Of a DNA stretch of 64,000 bases, positions 30,414-41,509 are shown piece by piece. The notes beneath the pieces were generated by a model. That model made no database searches, was not told the DNA's origin, and saw only the letters and a list, made by a program, of their open reading frames with translations. The DNA lies in contig JANAVB010002199.1 in assembly GCA_029216955.1 (NCBI GenBank), forward strand, positions 20,093,822-20,157,821. The letters run 5' to 3'. The DNA comes from Iris pallida. Taxonomy: Eukaryota; Streptophyta; Magnoliopsida; Asparagales; Iridaceae. How positions within the stretch are numbered: the stretch's first letter is position 1; every line of letters starts with the position of its first letter. The position numbers and the translations under genes were made by a program.

Positions 30414-32576
30414 TATAGAAGCATGGAATTTCAGAACAAGAAAGTCTATGCGCCAGACTACATGCGCCAGAGCTTGGACAAAGTACTTCACAGCAAAAAG
30501 CAACAAATATAGACCTTGAAAGAGGACTTTTTATTCAACAAATAAAAGTCTATTACATGTCTAAAAAAGACTGTACAAAAGAGAATTTCTACAAAAAAAA
30601 GATTCTAAGTCTACAGCCAGCAGCCAACATGCGCCCTCAAGTAGGCGCAGCAATCAACATGCGCCCTCAGCCAGGCGCATCCCACCATACGTCCTCAGCA
30701 AGGCGCATCCTTTTCAGCAGCTCAGTTATGTGCATCCTTTCAGCAGCCCAGTTATGTACCGCTCTTCCAGCCAGGCTCACCGCCGTCTAAATGCTTCGAC
30801 TAATGAAGCATTTATTGAGCAGAACGAGGGTGGCGATCAACCCTCTAGCCAAGGAAGAAAAAAGAACCACAAGCCAACCTGTGGCCAGGGGAGGCTTCGA
30901 AAGAGCCTCTAAACACCAAGGAAGATCGTGATCGAAACCGCGGCCAAAGGAGCAGCTTTCAACACAACCAGAATGGGCTACACCCATTTTGAAGGAAGAA
31001 AGAGTCACCAAAGCTGCAGCACCGCAATTTCGATCTACGACTCTTCCTGCACAACGAAGACGAGGCTCGAGCATCCCTATCTTTGGATGCAACAGGCACC
31101 TTCCGCCTGCCTCAGAAGCCCTCGACTCCGACTTTTGGATGTAACAGTCACCTTCAAGTGCATCAGCGAAGACACTGCGTCGCATCTTCACCCTCGGGAG
31201 CATCTCATCAACAGAATGCATCCGAGTAAACGAGTTCATGTCGGAAAGACGTGAGAGAACGAGAGGCAAACCCTCTCTCCATGCCACTATTTATAGGCCG
31301 GGCAAATCAAACCCACGCGCCAAGTGGATGGCTCTCCAAATTTCGTGCAATAAATTTGCATTAAATGGATGAACCGGACGCTTCGAATTCAGCTAAGTCA
31401 AAACGACTATTTAAAGCACTCGAAGAACGTAACAGTCGCACCAAAAGACGTGTCAAAGCGGAGCGGATGCGCCGGCCAGACCGCGCATCACACAGACGCG
31501 CCCTTCAACATCAAGCGCATCACACAGACGCGCCCTTCAGCACCAAGCGCATCACAGGGGATACGCCCCCATACGCCTAGTGGAACGCCAACCGACGTGC
31601 CCACTCAGCTGTCCATCGAATGTCACAAACATTAAATGCTGAACTGACAGAGTTGGCAGCACGCCTCCCGAAGTTTGAACAGTCGGCAGCTTTTTCAGAA
31701 GACGAAGCATCGCCAATGTCAGCATCATCATTACTTCCCTCCGACGGCTACTGCCACGTGGCCACCCAACCATCTCGCATGTGCCTCCGTAGCCATGCGC
31801 CCAAATCTGCATGTGCCTCAAAAGCCATGCACCCCAGACTTCTCTCTGATCCCGAAAGACAGGAGTAAAGTCACTATTGAAGCCTCGCATGCGCCTCAAG
31901 AGCCATGCGCTCAGAATGGTTCGTGACTCCTAAAGGTTACGAGCCAAAGTCTCCTCATGCGCCCAATCCTAGGCGCATCCTACCAGATCATTCCCCACCA
32001 AATTCGAGATCTCCGAGCCATGGGTCGATGACACGTGTCCTTTGACTCGACTCACCCGAGATCTCAGCAACAGAAAGATCTTCTCCTCTTCTACGTGCCG
32101 GTCCACAACAGCAGTGTGAAGAATTCAACCCCTCGATCAGGGCGCATCGCCCATACGTCTCCATCAGCAATCAACACGTGGAGTCCTCGCGTACAGGCGC
32201 ATCCTACATACGCGTATGAGCAGCCAGCCTGCAGACTATATAAAGAAAGGGACCATTTCCTTCTTCCACACGCACACACACACATACCAACCTCCACAAC
32301 GAACAGACAGAGACTTCGCACCACCAGAGAGGCAGATACAGACACTCAACGTCTTCCTTCTCTCAGCAAGCTCCAGCACCCAGAGCAATCCAGACCTTCA
32401 GAGAACCGATAACCGTTGTCAGATCATCAACGGAGTCAACGCATTACCACTCACTCCATCGGCACAAGGAACCCAGATAAACAAAAGTGTACTCCTATGA
32501 CTAAATCTAAGTCCTTTATTGTAACACTGTTATGTTTGTATTGAAATTTACAATTAAAGAATTTTAATGGCAAACA
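30414..32576 (+). repeat. 3' LTR of B (2163 bp)
   Basis: Begins TATAGAAGC (first dinucleotide TG mutated to TA) and ends GGCAAACA, followed by ACGAG at 32577-32581. Matches 14058-16235 with scattered transitions and one length difference near 14380/30735. Confidence 0.95.
30787..31221 (-). CDS. Antisense ORF inside the family-2 LTR (3' LTR of B)
   Basis: MHSVDEMLPRVKMRRSVF at 31221, open to 30787, about 144 residues. TATAAATAG near 31287-31295 on the same strand. Third open copy of the same reading frame; see 12320-12775. Confidence 0.4.
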   Translation of the reverse strand: MHSVDEMLPRVKMRRSVFADALEGDCYIQKSESRASEAGGRCLLHPKIGMLEPRLRCAGRVVDRNCGAAALVTLSSFKMGVAHSGCVESCSFGRGFDHDLPWCLEALSKPPLATGWLVVLFSSLARGLIATLVLLNKCFISRSI

Positions 32577-32581
32577 ACGAG

Positions 32582-33330
32582 TTTTTACGCTCAACGGTTG
32601 ACGTGTGCGTAAAGTTTATTTGGACTACTTTTACGCTCGAGGTTATTTAACAACAACTTTACGCGGGAAGTCTATATCAGGGCTATTGTACGCCTAGTCT
32701 ACTACTTTACACTCAGGGTATATTTGGATTGTTTTTACGCCCTATTCCAATTCAGAACGTGGTTTGCCTACATGGCTTTCATGCCACATATCTCGAAGAA
32801 CGTGTGTACGTGTATCCTATTCTTACTGAGATGATGGGACACGTGTCAACATATGCTGCGGATGACTTTGATCATGGGTGGCAGTTGTCAGCGTAGAGAC
32901 GGAACTTTTGCTGAGTTTTTACGCACAAGAAACCAAGTCTATAAATAGACTGATTTTTCTTACATACAAAGGGGGGACAGACACAGAGAGAGAAATGAGA
33001 GAATACATAGAGATCAGAGCCCAGAGACTTTGATTTCTTGGGAGCATTCTTCTTCAACTTTTTCTCCAGAACAGAGTAAAGCAAAGCAGGAAAGCATTCG
33101 GCCTCGCCATCAGTGCCCAAGTGCGTCGATACCTTTCTGGTGACTTAGTTCTTCCAATTGTTCATCTTCTAGCAGTGATCTTCATCATCATCGTATGGTC
33201 CAAGGAACAAAGTGATCATTTACAGATCAGACTTCCATAGCAATACTTCCCAGAATCAAATTTGTACTTCTTGTACTTTTTCTCGTTTATTTTCAAAATC
33301 CGACTTCCAGGCATTTTATTAAGTGAAACA
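32582..33330 (+). repeat. 5' LTR of D, part 2
   Basis: Continues the LTR after B and matches 58975-59723; ends AAGTGAAACA at 33330. Sense TATA box TATAAATAG at 32940-32948, with all the TTTACGC motifs lying upstream of it. Confidence 0.95.
32940..32948 (+). promoter_or_regulatory. LTR promoter TATA box of D
   Basis: TATAAATAG in the 5' LTR, about 390 bases before its end; equivalent positions are 59333-59341 (3' LTR), 37651-37659 and 49954-49962 (LTRs of C). Confidence 0.65.
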
Positions 33331-33333
33331 AAA

Positions 33334-34968
33334 ATGGCGACTCTGCTGGGGACGACCTTCTCCTCTGACGAGGAGGCAATTGCTCAATACGATGATGTGT
33401 CGATTGGATCGACAAAGAAGACTCTGGTTGTACACTTCGACCAGACTGCTTATGAAGGGATGCTCCGAACTGGGGGTGGTTCTCGCTACTCTAATGTTCA
33501 AAAATCTCGCAAAGCACGAAAAGTTTGGATTCCTAAATCCAAAATAGCTTCTGATCTCTCTGTTGCTGCTAGTGGCAAGGAAATTCTTCCCACTCCTGTC
33601 GTAGGGGCTCCCGTTCGTAACGAGGCAGTCCTTACTTCAGAGTTGTACTCAAAGTGTGACGATTTATCTCCCGTTTGTAACGGTGAAGATAATCAGGTTT
33701 TACGCCCACTGCGTAAGAACCAGGTTTTACGCTCAGTAGGTAAAAACCAACTTTTACGCTCAGTACATAAAGATGAGTCTCCCATTTGTAATGGGGCAGA
33801 CTCTAACGATTGTGCTTCTGGGTGTAAGAATCAGTCTCCCGTCGGTGACGTGGTAGGCTCAAATAAATTACGCTCTTTGTGTAAAACAAAATCTCCCATC
33901 TGTGACGTGGTAGATAACCAATTTTTATGCTCTACGCGTAAAGGTAAATCTCCTGTCTTTGACAGTGTAGATAAAATTCGCAATGATGTTTTTATATCTA
34001 ATGTGAATGTACCTAAACGTGTGCAGCGTAAAAATGATGTTGGTAAAGCTTCAGTTCTACACCAACAGCCTTCTTATACTGCTCTACGCAAAGTACCAAA
34101 TCTGCAAATTATACGCAATGAAAATGGAGTCCTTCGTGCTAAAAAATCTCAAGATTTACGCACACAACTCCAAACGCGTAGAAATGTACAATTTGGTTCT
34201 GCGAATGCAGCCAGTAATCTTCTTTATACACAGGAGACTAAACGTTTTTCTACCCCTAATGTAATAAAGAAGACTACTCCCTCCACTCCTTCTGAATTAC
34301 GTGAATTGCTAATGCAAAAACGTAAGAATAGACAATCTCCGGTGACATTTCCCCAAGAAAAACATCATTGTGATTATCACCAGATTGTAATCAATTGTTG
34401 TTGTTCGGCTTCAAAACGGTCAGTTTTTGATCGATTGAGTTTTAATGTGTCTCAACAACAAACTGAAGACCAAGAACATGAGTTGTCATATGTGTCAGTG
34501 AACATGGCATCTCATACTAACAGAGGACGACGTCCAAGGCGAAATACGTCCCAAACCCTAGGTCAGCAACAGTTCAACAGACTTCTTGATTCTTTTGAGG
34601 GAGTATATCAGAACACTAGATCAAGAAGACAAAGACAAATACAAATTTCTGATTCAGAAGCTGGGGGTACTCAATCTTTTGAGTCCGAGACTGACAGTGT
34701 CGATTCATACTTCTATACTGATCCTTCTATATCTTCAAGAGAGGTTGAATCCTACGCTGTTAGAGATGAACCAGAGACCTCATCTGTTAATACAGAACAA
34801 CATCTCACTGCCGTTGAGCAATCACTGAAAGACATGCTTAACATGGTGCAAAACATGCATCAGATAATATTGAATCAGCAAACTGCTCAGCCGACAGTAA
34901 TAGCACCAGTACCAGTAGCAGCACAAACTCAAGATAGTCAAGGGGCTGATATACCTTTGAATGTTTAG
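33334..34968 (+). pseudogene. ORF1 region of element D (N-terminal extension of Gag)
   Basis: The ATG at 33334 overlaps the first two PBS bases, giving MATLLGTTFSSDEE. Open to a TAG at 34966 where C has a Gln codon; gag continues in the same frame, so ORF1 and gag form one polyprotein. Contains short repeats of LRS-x2-K / SPV-x-D-V type encoded by TTTTACGC-bearing DNA (33690-33940), then Cys motif CDYHQIVINCCC with SVFDRLSF, an LREL-x2-QKRKNR motif, and VSVNMASHTNRGRRPRRN. Ends with a Gln-rich coiled segment (LKDMLNMVQNMHQII). Function unknown. Confidence 0.8.
33335..33352 (+). other. Primer-binding site of D
   Basis: TGGCGACTCTGCTGGGGA, four bases after the LTR end at 33330. Confidence 0.92.
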
Positions 34969-36150
34969 GACCCTGCTGTTAATCAAAATTCTGCATCTCC
35001 AGATCCTATTATTCCAAAAGATGTACCATCTCCGGTGGGGATTACGGTACATCCAACAACTATTCAATCAATCGTGCTTCCGCAAACTAGTGAGGCCATT
35101 CAAGCAGTGCGTGAACTCAAAGCACAGTTTGAAGTCTTGAGGCACAAGGATCAACTCCAAAAGTTAGGGATTAAGCAACCTTATCCTCCTCATTGGAATG
35201 ATGTACCCTTTCTACCAAAATTCAAGCCACAATCCATGGTATTGTTTGATGGCAGGTCTTCTCCTAGTCAATATATCAATTATTTTGATATTATGACTGT
35301 ACACCTGCAAAAAAATGATGCTCTTCTCACTCGAGTGTGCATTGGTTGCTTGACGAGTTCGACTTATGATTGGTATCGAAGTTTACCCGACAATTGCATT
35401 TCGTCTTTCGACGAATTTAAGGCAATGTTTCTCTCCCATTTCTATGAAGGAGGTATGGACATGAACATGTCATCCTTGATAGAAATCAAGCAAAAGGAGA
35501 AAGAAGATACTCGGATGTTCATTGAACGTTTCCGACAGACGACTTTAAAGATGCCTCCTGGTATGCCAGATTCAGCACTTATTAATACATGCAAGATGAA
35601 TCTGCGACCATCTATTGCTGTTTTTACGGGTTCTCAATTCACAGATTGGGCTTCGTTCATCATAGCAGCAGTTTCTGCCGAGACCAATGGTAGGTTGGCT
35701 CGTGAACATGGGATGATTTTCGCCTCAGATGATAGAGGAAAGAAAAGTAATCCTGGTAATAACCCCGGTAATCGTAATGTGAAAGGAAAAGATACTCTTA
35801 TGGTCAATTTTTCCAAGAATAAAACGACTCCGAATAATCAGGAATCTTCCAGGTCAAAAGAAGAATACTCTTTTGACGAAAGTGATATCCCAGGGATATT
35901 CCAATGTCTGGTGAAGAGTGGCAAACTCCAGATTTCGGAGCCAAAGAGGCCCAATGAGGTGAATTTGACTGACAATCCCAAATATTGTATCTATCATAGA
36001 TACATTAATCATCCTACCAGTGCTTGCTATATTTTGAAGAAGAAAATCCAAGAGCTGATAAATGGTGGTGCCATTGCTTTAACCAATGATGACCATACGG
36101 TTACAACCAATATGGTTTCTCTTCAATTTGGAGATTTTCCTCCACAATAA
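34969..36150 (+). pseudogene. Gag of element D
   Basis: Same frame as ORF1. Motifs: GIKQPYPPHWNDVPF, STYDWYRSLPDNCISSF, MFLSHFYEGGMDMNMSSL, MFIERFRQTTLKMPPGMP, and zinc knuckle YCIYHRYINHPTSACY (C-x2-H-x4-H-x4-C). Stops at a TAA (36148-36150) where C has CAA/CAG, then reads on in frame to 36480. Only the two nonsense codons prevent a continuous product in this stretch. Confidence 0.87.
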
Positions 36151-36944
36151 GTACCAGATGGAATTGTCCCAATTCTGAAGGCGACGATGAAGATTTTGAA
36201 TATCCCGCCTGCCAGGGAGGAAAATGAAGGATTGTTGCCTCTTACACTAAAGAATGGAGAAATTATATGGGTACATCCTGACTTAGTACCTGAATTGGAA
36301 AATGAAAGTAAAACTTCAAAATCTAAGAAAGGCAAGAAAGTCAAAACCTGCAACATGATTTCTCATGTTATTTCAGATCCCGACGATTCAGATTATCTAT
36401 GGATTGAACACATGTCCTCCAAGTCTGGCTCCTCCTACCAAACTCAAGCTTGCTCATCAGCAGTGGTTAGCTATGAATAGTGTCCCTTTATACCGGGCAC
36501 AACAAGTCTTCGCTGCTTACAAAAAAGCTCCTACAGGAATTTTTCCTCATATCCCGAATCCTTCTCCTCCTGTAGTTACAGAGACATATATTCCTCATTC
36601 TCCTGTGGATACAGAGATCTCTTCTTCTTCCCCTGTGGAACCATTTGCTAAAAGTCTACTGCCCATTCATCTATACAGTCAGCAATCTGTCATTCTCATA
36701 AAGAAAATGGGTTATGACTTTCAGAAGGCAGAAGGTTTGAATTATGATAAAGGAATACGACTTCCTTTACAAATTCAAAATCAAAAATCTACTGTTGGAT
36801 TGGGTTCTAAAATTTCTCACAATAAACCTTACAAGAAAAGGGCTAAAGGAAGGAAGACTAAATCCTGTAATATGGTACTCCCTTCTCTTGAGCCTGAAGA
36901 AGAAACTTTTACTGGTACAAGATCCGGGAAGGAGTACCACAAAG
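36151..36944 (+). pseudogene. Gag-protease linker of D with first G-patch-like module, cut by C
   Basis: Reads GEIIWVHPDLVPELE, then a roughly 35-bp loss relative to C near 36400 shifts frame. The second frame carries SQQSVILIKKMGYDFQKAEG, a G-patch-like module resembling the one after the protease. It ends at CCACAAAG, the C insertion point; the frame resumes at 50349. Confidence 0.8.
36940..36944. other. Target site duplication of C, left copy (CAAAG)
   Basis: CAAAG before the C 5' LTR; right copy 50344-50348. The uninterrupted sequence ACCACAAAGACTATGAGGG is seen within C itself at 41661-41679. Confidence 0.95.
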
Positions 36945-38039
36945 TGTAGGAGCGTAAAAAGTGCTTCAAAGAAAGAGTCATCTCATTCATAAGTGGCCCG
37001 CTTTACGCCTAACAGAGCGGGTAATTTCTTTACGCCCAAGACAAGGCTAATTGTATTACGCCTAAGCAGATTGACCTTTTTACGCTTGGGTATACACCGG
37101 TGATTTTACGCCAAGGACTGAGCAGCCTCTTTCACACTGGACAAAAGCTATCAAATCTCGCATTTAATACAGACTTTGACATGAAGATATCAATGATGGC
37201 ATTTACCACAGGATTCAATGGAATTTGTCTCATACAAAGACCATTGTTGTCGTTTATAGAGATCGAGCTACTTTACGCTCACTGAATGATTTCTTTTATG
37301 CACGGGGTTTTACATGAGTCCTTACGCTCATAAGAAACAATGTGTGCGTGAAGTCTATTTGAGCCATTTTACGCTCAAGGTTATTCGATAACCACTTTAC
37401 GCAGGAAACCTATGACAGAGCTAGTTTACGCTCATCTTTTTACGCCCGATTCGTTCTGGCCAGTTTGGAACGTGGTGTGCCTACGTGGTCTTTATGCCAC
37501 CTATTTCGAAGAACGTGTGTACATGTATCCTATTCTTACTGAAATGATGGGACACGTGTCAGCACATACAGAGGATGATTCTGATCGTGGAGGGCAGTTG
37601 TTAGCATAAAGACAGATATTGATTCTCTTTTACGCAGGAAAGCCCCAGTCTATAAATAGACTCATTTTTCTCATACACAGGGAGAGACAGGGAGAGACAG
37701 GAGAGAATACAGAGATCAGAGCTTCGAGATTTTGATTCTCTAGAGCATCCTTCTTCAACTTTTTTCCAGAACAAAGTGAAGCAAAGCAGGAAAGCATTCG
37801 GCCTCGCCATCAGTGCCCAAGTGCGTCGATACCTTTCTGGTGTATTAGTTCTTCCAAGTTATTCTACTTCAAGCAGTGATCTTCATCATCATCATATGGT
37901 CCAAGGAACAAAGTGATCGTTTACGAATCAGACTTCCATAGCAATACTTTCCCAGAAACAAATTTGTACTTCTCGTAATTTTCTTCTTGTTTTTGTTTTC
38001 AAAAGCCAATTCCTCCAAGGCATTTTGTTAATCGAAACA
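36945..38039 (+). repeat. 5' LTR of C
   Basis: TGTAGGAGCG...ATCGAAACA. Ten direct and one inverted TTTACGC motifs lie upstream of the TATA box at 37651, none after it. Confidence 0.95.
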
Positions 38040-38042
38040 AAA

Positions 38043-39533
38043 ATGGCAACTCTGCTGGGGACGACCTTCTCCTCTGACGAGGAGGCGATTGCTCAATATG
38101 ATAATGTTTCGGTCGGTTCGACCAAGAAGACTCTGGTGGTACACTTCGACCAGACTGCCTATGAAGAGATGCTCCGAACTGGGGGTGGTTCTCGCCATTC
38201 CAATGTTCAAAAGTCTCGCAAAGCACAAAAAATTTGGATTCCCAAATCCAAAGTGATTTCTGATCTCTCTGCTGCTTCTGTTGACAAGGGGGTTCTTTCC
38301 ACTCCTGTCGTAGGGGCTCCCGTTCATAACGAGGCAGTCCCTACTTCAAAGTTGCACTCGAAGTGTGACGATTTGTCTCCCGTTTGTAACGGTGAAGATA
38401 ACCAGGTTTCACACCCACCGCGTAAAAATCAAGTTTTACGCTCAGTGGGTAAGAACCAAATTTTACGCTCAGTTCATAAGAATGAGACTCCCGTTCGTAA
38501 TGGGGCAGACTCTAAAGCTTGTGCTTCTGGGTGTAAGAATCAGTCTCCCGTCGGTGACGTGGTAGGCCCAAATAAATTACGCTCCTCGCGTAAAACAAAA
38601 TCTCCTGTTGGAAACGTGGCAGATAACAAGATTTTACGTTCCATGCGTAAAGATAAATCTTCTGTCTATGACAGTATAGATGAAATTCACAAAGATGCTC
38701 ACATGTCGAATACGAATGTATCTAAACGTGTGCAGCATAAAAATATTGTTGGTAAAACTTCCGTTCTACACCAACGACCTTCTTATACTGCTTTACGTAA
38801 GGTACCAAATTTACAAATCACACGCCAGGAAAATGGAGTCCTGCGTGCTAAATCTCAAGATTTACGCACACAATTCCAAACGCGTAAAAATATACAATTT
38901 GGTTCTGCGAATGCAGCCAGTAATCTTCTTTATACACAAGGGACTAAACGTTTTTTCACCCCCAATGTAATAAAGAAGAATACTTCATCCACTCCTTCTG
39001 ACTTACGTGAATTGCTAATACAAAAGCATAAGAATAGACAATCTCCGGTGACATTCCTCCAAGAAAAACATCTTTGTGAATACCACCAGGTTGTGATCAA
39101 CTGTTGTTGTTCGGCTTCAAGACGATCAGTTTTTGATCGATTGAGTTTTAATGTACCTCCACATCAAGCTGAAGACCAAGAACATGAACCGCCATATGTG
39201 TTAGTCAACATGGCATCTCATACTAACAGAGGACGACGTCCAAGACGGAACACGTCCCAAACTCCAAGTCAACAACAGTTCAACAGGCTTCTTGATTCCT
39301 TTGAAGGAGTATATCAGAATACTCAATCAAGAAGACGAAGACAATTGCAGACTTCTGATTCAGAGGCTGGGGGTACTCAATCTTTTGAGTCTGATACCGA
39401 TAGCGTGGATTCGTACTTCTATACAAACCCTTCGTATCTTCAAGAGAGGTTGAATCTTACGCTGTTGGAGATGAGCCAGAGACGTCATCTGCTAATACAG
39501 AACAACGTCTCACTGCTGTTGAACAATCACTGA
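38043..39533 (+). pseudogene. ORF1 region of element C
   Basis: MATLLGTTFSSDEEAIAQYD from the ATG at 38043 overlapping the PBS. Same organisation as D: LRS-x-RK repeats over TTACGC-containing DNA (38405-38660), Cys motif CEYHQVVINCCC, SVFDRLSF, NMASHTNRGRRPRRN. A one-base loss near 39432 (relative to D) shifts frame; the downstream frame continues into gag. The frame is open upstream of the ATG into the LTR, but the ATG is the conserved start. Confidence 0.8.
38044..38061 (+). other. Primer-binding site of C
   Basis: TGGCAACTCTGCTGGGGA; one G-to-A change from the site in A, B and D, four bases after the LTR end. Confidence 0.9.
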
Positions 39534-41509
39534 AGGATATGCTTAACATGGTGCAAAACATGCATCAAATAATTTTGAATCAGCAAACTGCTCAACCGAC
39601 AGCAGTGACACCGGCACCAGTAGCAGCACAAACTCAAGATAGTCAAGGGGCTGAAATACCTTTGAATATTCAAGAGCCCGCTGCTAATCAAAATTCTGTA
39701 TCTCCGGATCCCATTCTTCCAGAAGATGTACCACCTCCAGTGGAGGTCATGGTGCATCCAACGACTACTCAGTCAAATGTGCTTCCTCAAACCAGTGAAG
39801 CCATTCAAGCAGTGCGTGAACTTAAAGCACAGTTTGAAGTTTTGAGGCACAAAGATCAACTCCAGAGGCTAGGGATTAAGCAACCTTATCCTCCTCATTG
39901 GAATGACGTACCCTTTCCACCGAAGTTCAAGCCACAATCCATGGTTTTGTTCGATGGAAAAGCATCTCCCAGTCAATATATCAACTACTTTGATAATATG
40001 ACTGTACATTTGCAGAAAAATGATGCTCTTCTCACTCGAGTGTTCATCGGATGTCTAACAGGTTCAGTTTACGACTGGTATCGTAGCTTACCCGATAACT
40101 CTATTTCGTCTTTTGACGAATTCAAAGCAATGTTCCTCTCCCGCTTCTATGAAGGTGGTATGGACATGAACATGTCCTCCTTGATAGAAATCAAACAAAA
40201 GGAGAAAGAAGATACTCGGACATTCATTGAACGTTTCCGACAAGCTACTCTAAAGATGCCTCCTGGTATGCCAGATTCAGCGTTGATTGACACGTGCAAG
40301 ATGAATCTGCGACCATCCATCGCTGTCTTCACAGGTTCCCAATTCACAGATTGGGCTTCGTTCATCATAGCAGCAGTTTCTGCCGAGACCAATGGTAGGT
40401 TGGCTCGCGAACATGGGATGATTTTCGCTTCAGAAGATAAAGGGAAGAAAAATAATCCTGGCAGTAATCCCGGCAATCGTAATGTGAAAGGAAAAGATAC
40501 TCTTATGGTCAATCTTTCCAAGAACAAGACGACATCAAGCAATCAAGAATCTTTCAGGCCAAAGGAAGAATACTCCTTTGACGAAAGTGATATCCCAAGG
40601 ATATTCCAATGTCTGGTGAAAAGTGGTAAACTTTAGATTCCAGAGCCAAAGAGGCCTAATGAGGTGAATCTGACTGACAATCCCAAGTATTGTATCTATC
40701 ATAGCTACATTAATCATCCTACCAGTGCTTGCTATATCTTGAAAAAGAAGATCCAAGAGCTGATAAATGGTGGCGTCATCGCTTTAACCAATGATGACCA
40801 TACGGTGACAACCAATATGGTTTCTCTTCAGTTTGGGGATTTTCCTCCACAGCAAGTCCCAGATGGAATTATACCAATTTCGAAGGCGATGATGAAGATT
40901 GTGAATATTCCGCCTGCCAGGGAAGAAAATATAGAATTGCTGCCTCTCACATTGAAGAATGGTGAAATCATGTGGGTACATCCTGACTTAGTGCCTGAAC
41001 TGGAAAATGAAGGTAAAACTTCAAAATCCAAGAAAGGCAAGAAAGTCAAAACTTGCAACATGATCTCTCATATTATTCCAGATTCTGATGACTTGGATCA
41101 TCTATGGGACGGCCTCCCTCTGGAAGATAGACTGAAAGGACTAAACATCTGCCCTCCAAGTTTAGCTCCTCCTACTAAGCTCAAGCTTACTCATCAGCAG
41201 TGGCTAGCCATGAATAGTGTTCCTTTATACCGGGCACAACGAGTCTTTGCTGCTTATGAAAAAGCTCCAACAGGGATTTCTCCTCGTATCCCGAATCCTT
41301 CTTCTCCCTTAACTACGGAGACGTCTGTACTTCATTCTCCTGTAGTTGCAGAGATTCATTCCTCGTCCTGTGCTAAAATGCCTGTTCAAAGTCCATTGCC
41401 TATCCATTTGTATAGTCAGCAATCTGTTATTCTTATGAAGAAGATGGGTTATGACTTTCAAAAGGCAGAAGGTTTGAACCATGATAAAGGAATCCGTCTT
41501 CCTTTATAA
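39434..41509 (+). pseudogene. Gag and first G-patch-like module of element C
   Basis: One frame with two nonsense codons (TAG at 40634-40636 where D has CAG; TAA at 41507-41509 where D has CAA). Gag motifs as in D: VYDWYRSLPDNSISSF, MFLSRFYEGGMDM, zinc knuckle YCIYHSYINHPTSACY. After GEIMWVHPDLVPELE a linker holds CNMISHIIPDSDDLD and SQQSVILMKKMGYDFQKAEG, the first of two G-patch-like modules. Confidence 0.87.

Larger units (their letters stand above)
14058..32576 (+). mobile_element. Element B: complete 18.5-kb family 2 Tat-like retrotransposon
   Basis: Both LTRs (14058-16235 and 30414-32576), PBS, ORF1-gag-pro-pol, stem-loop array, antisense plant-mobile-domain gene, polypurine tract and matching ACGAG duplications are present. 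The size is in the range of Ogre/Tat giants. All domains are recognisable but broken by frameshifts near 16940, 18470, 18915, 19500, 23310 and 24317 and several nonsense codons. Inserted in the 5' LTR of D, so younger than D. Confidence 0.95.
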
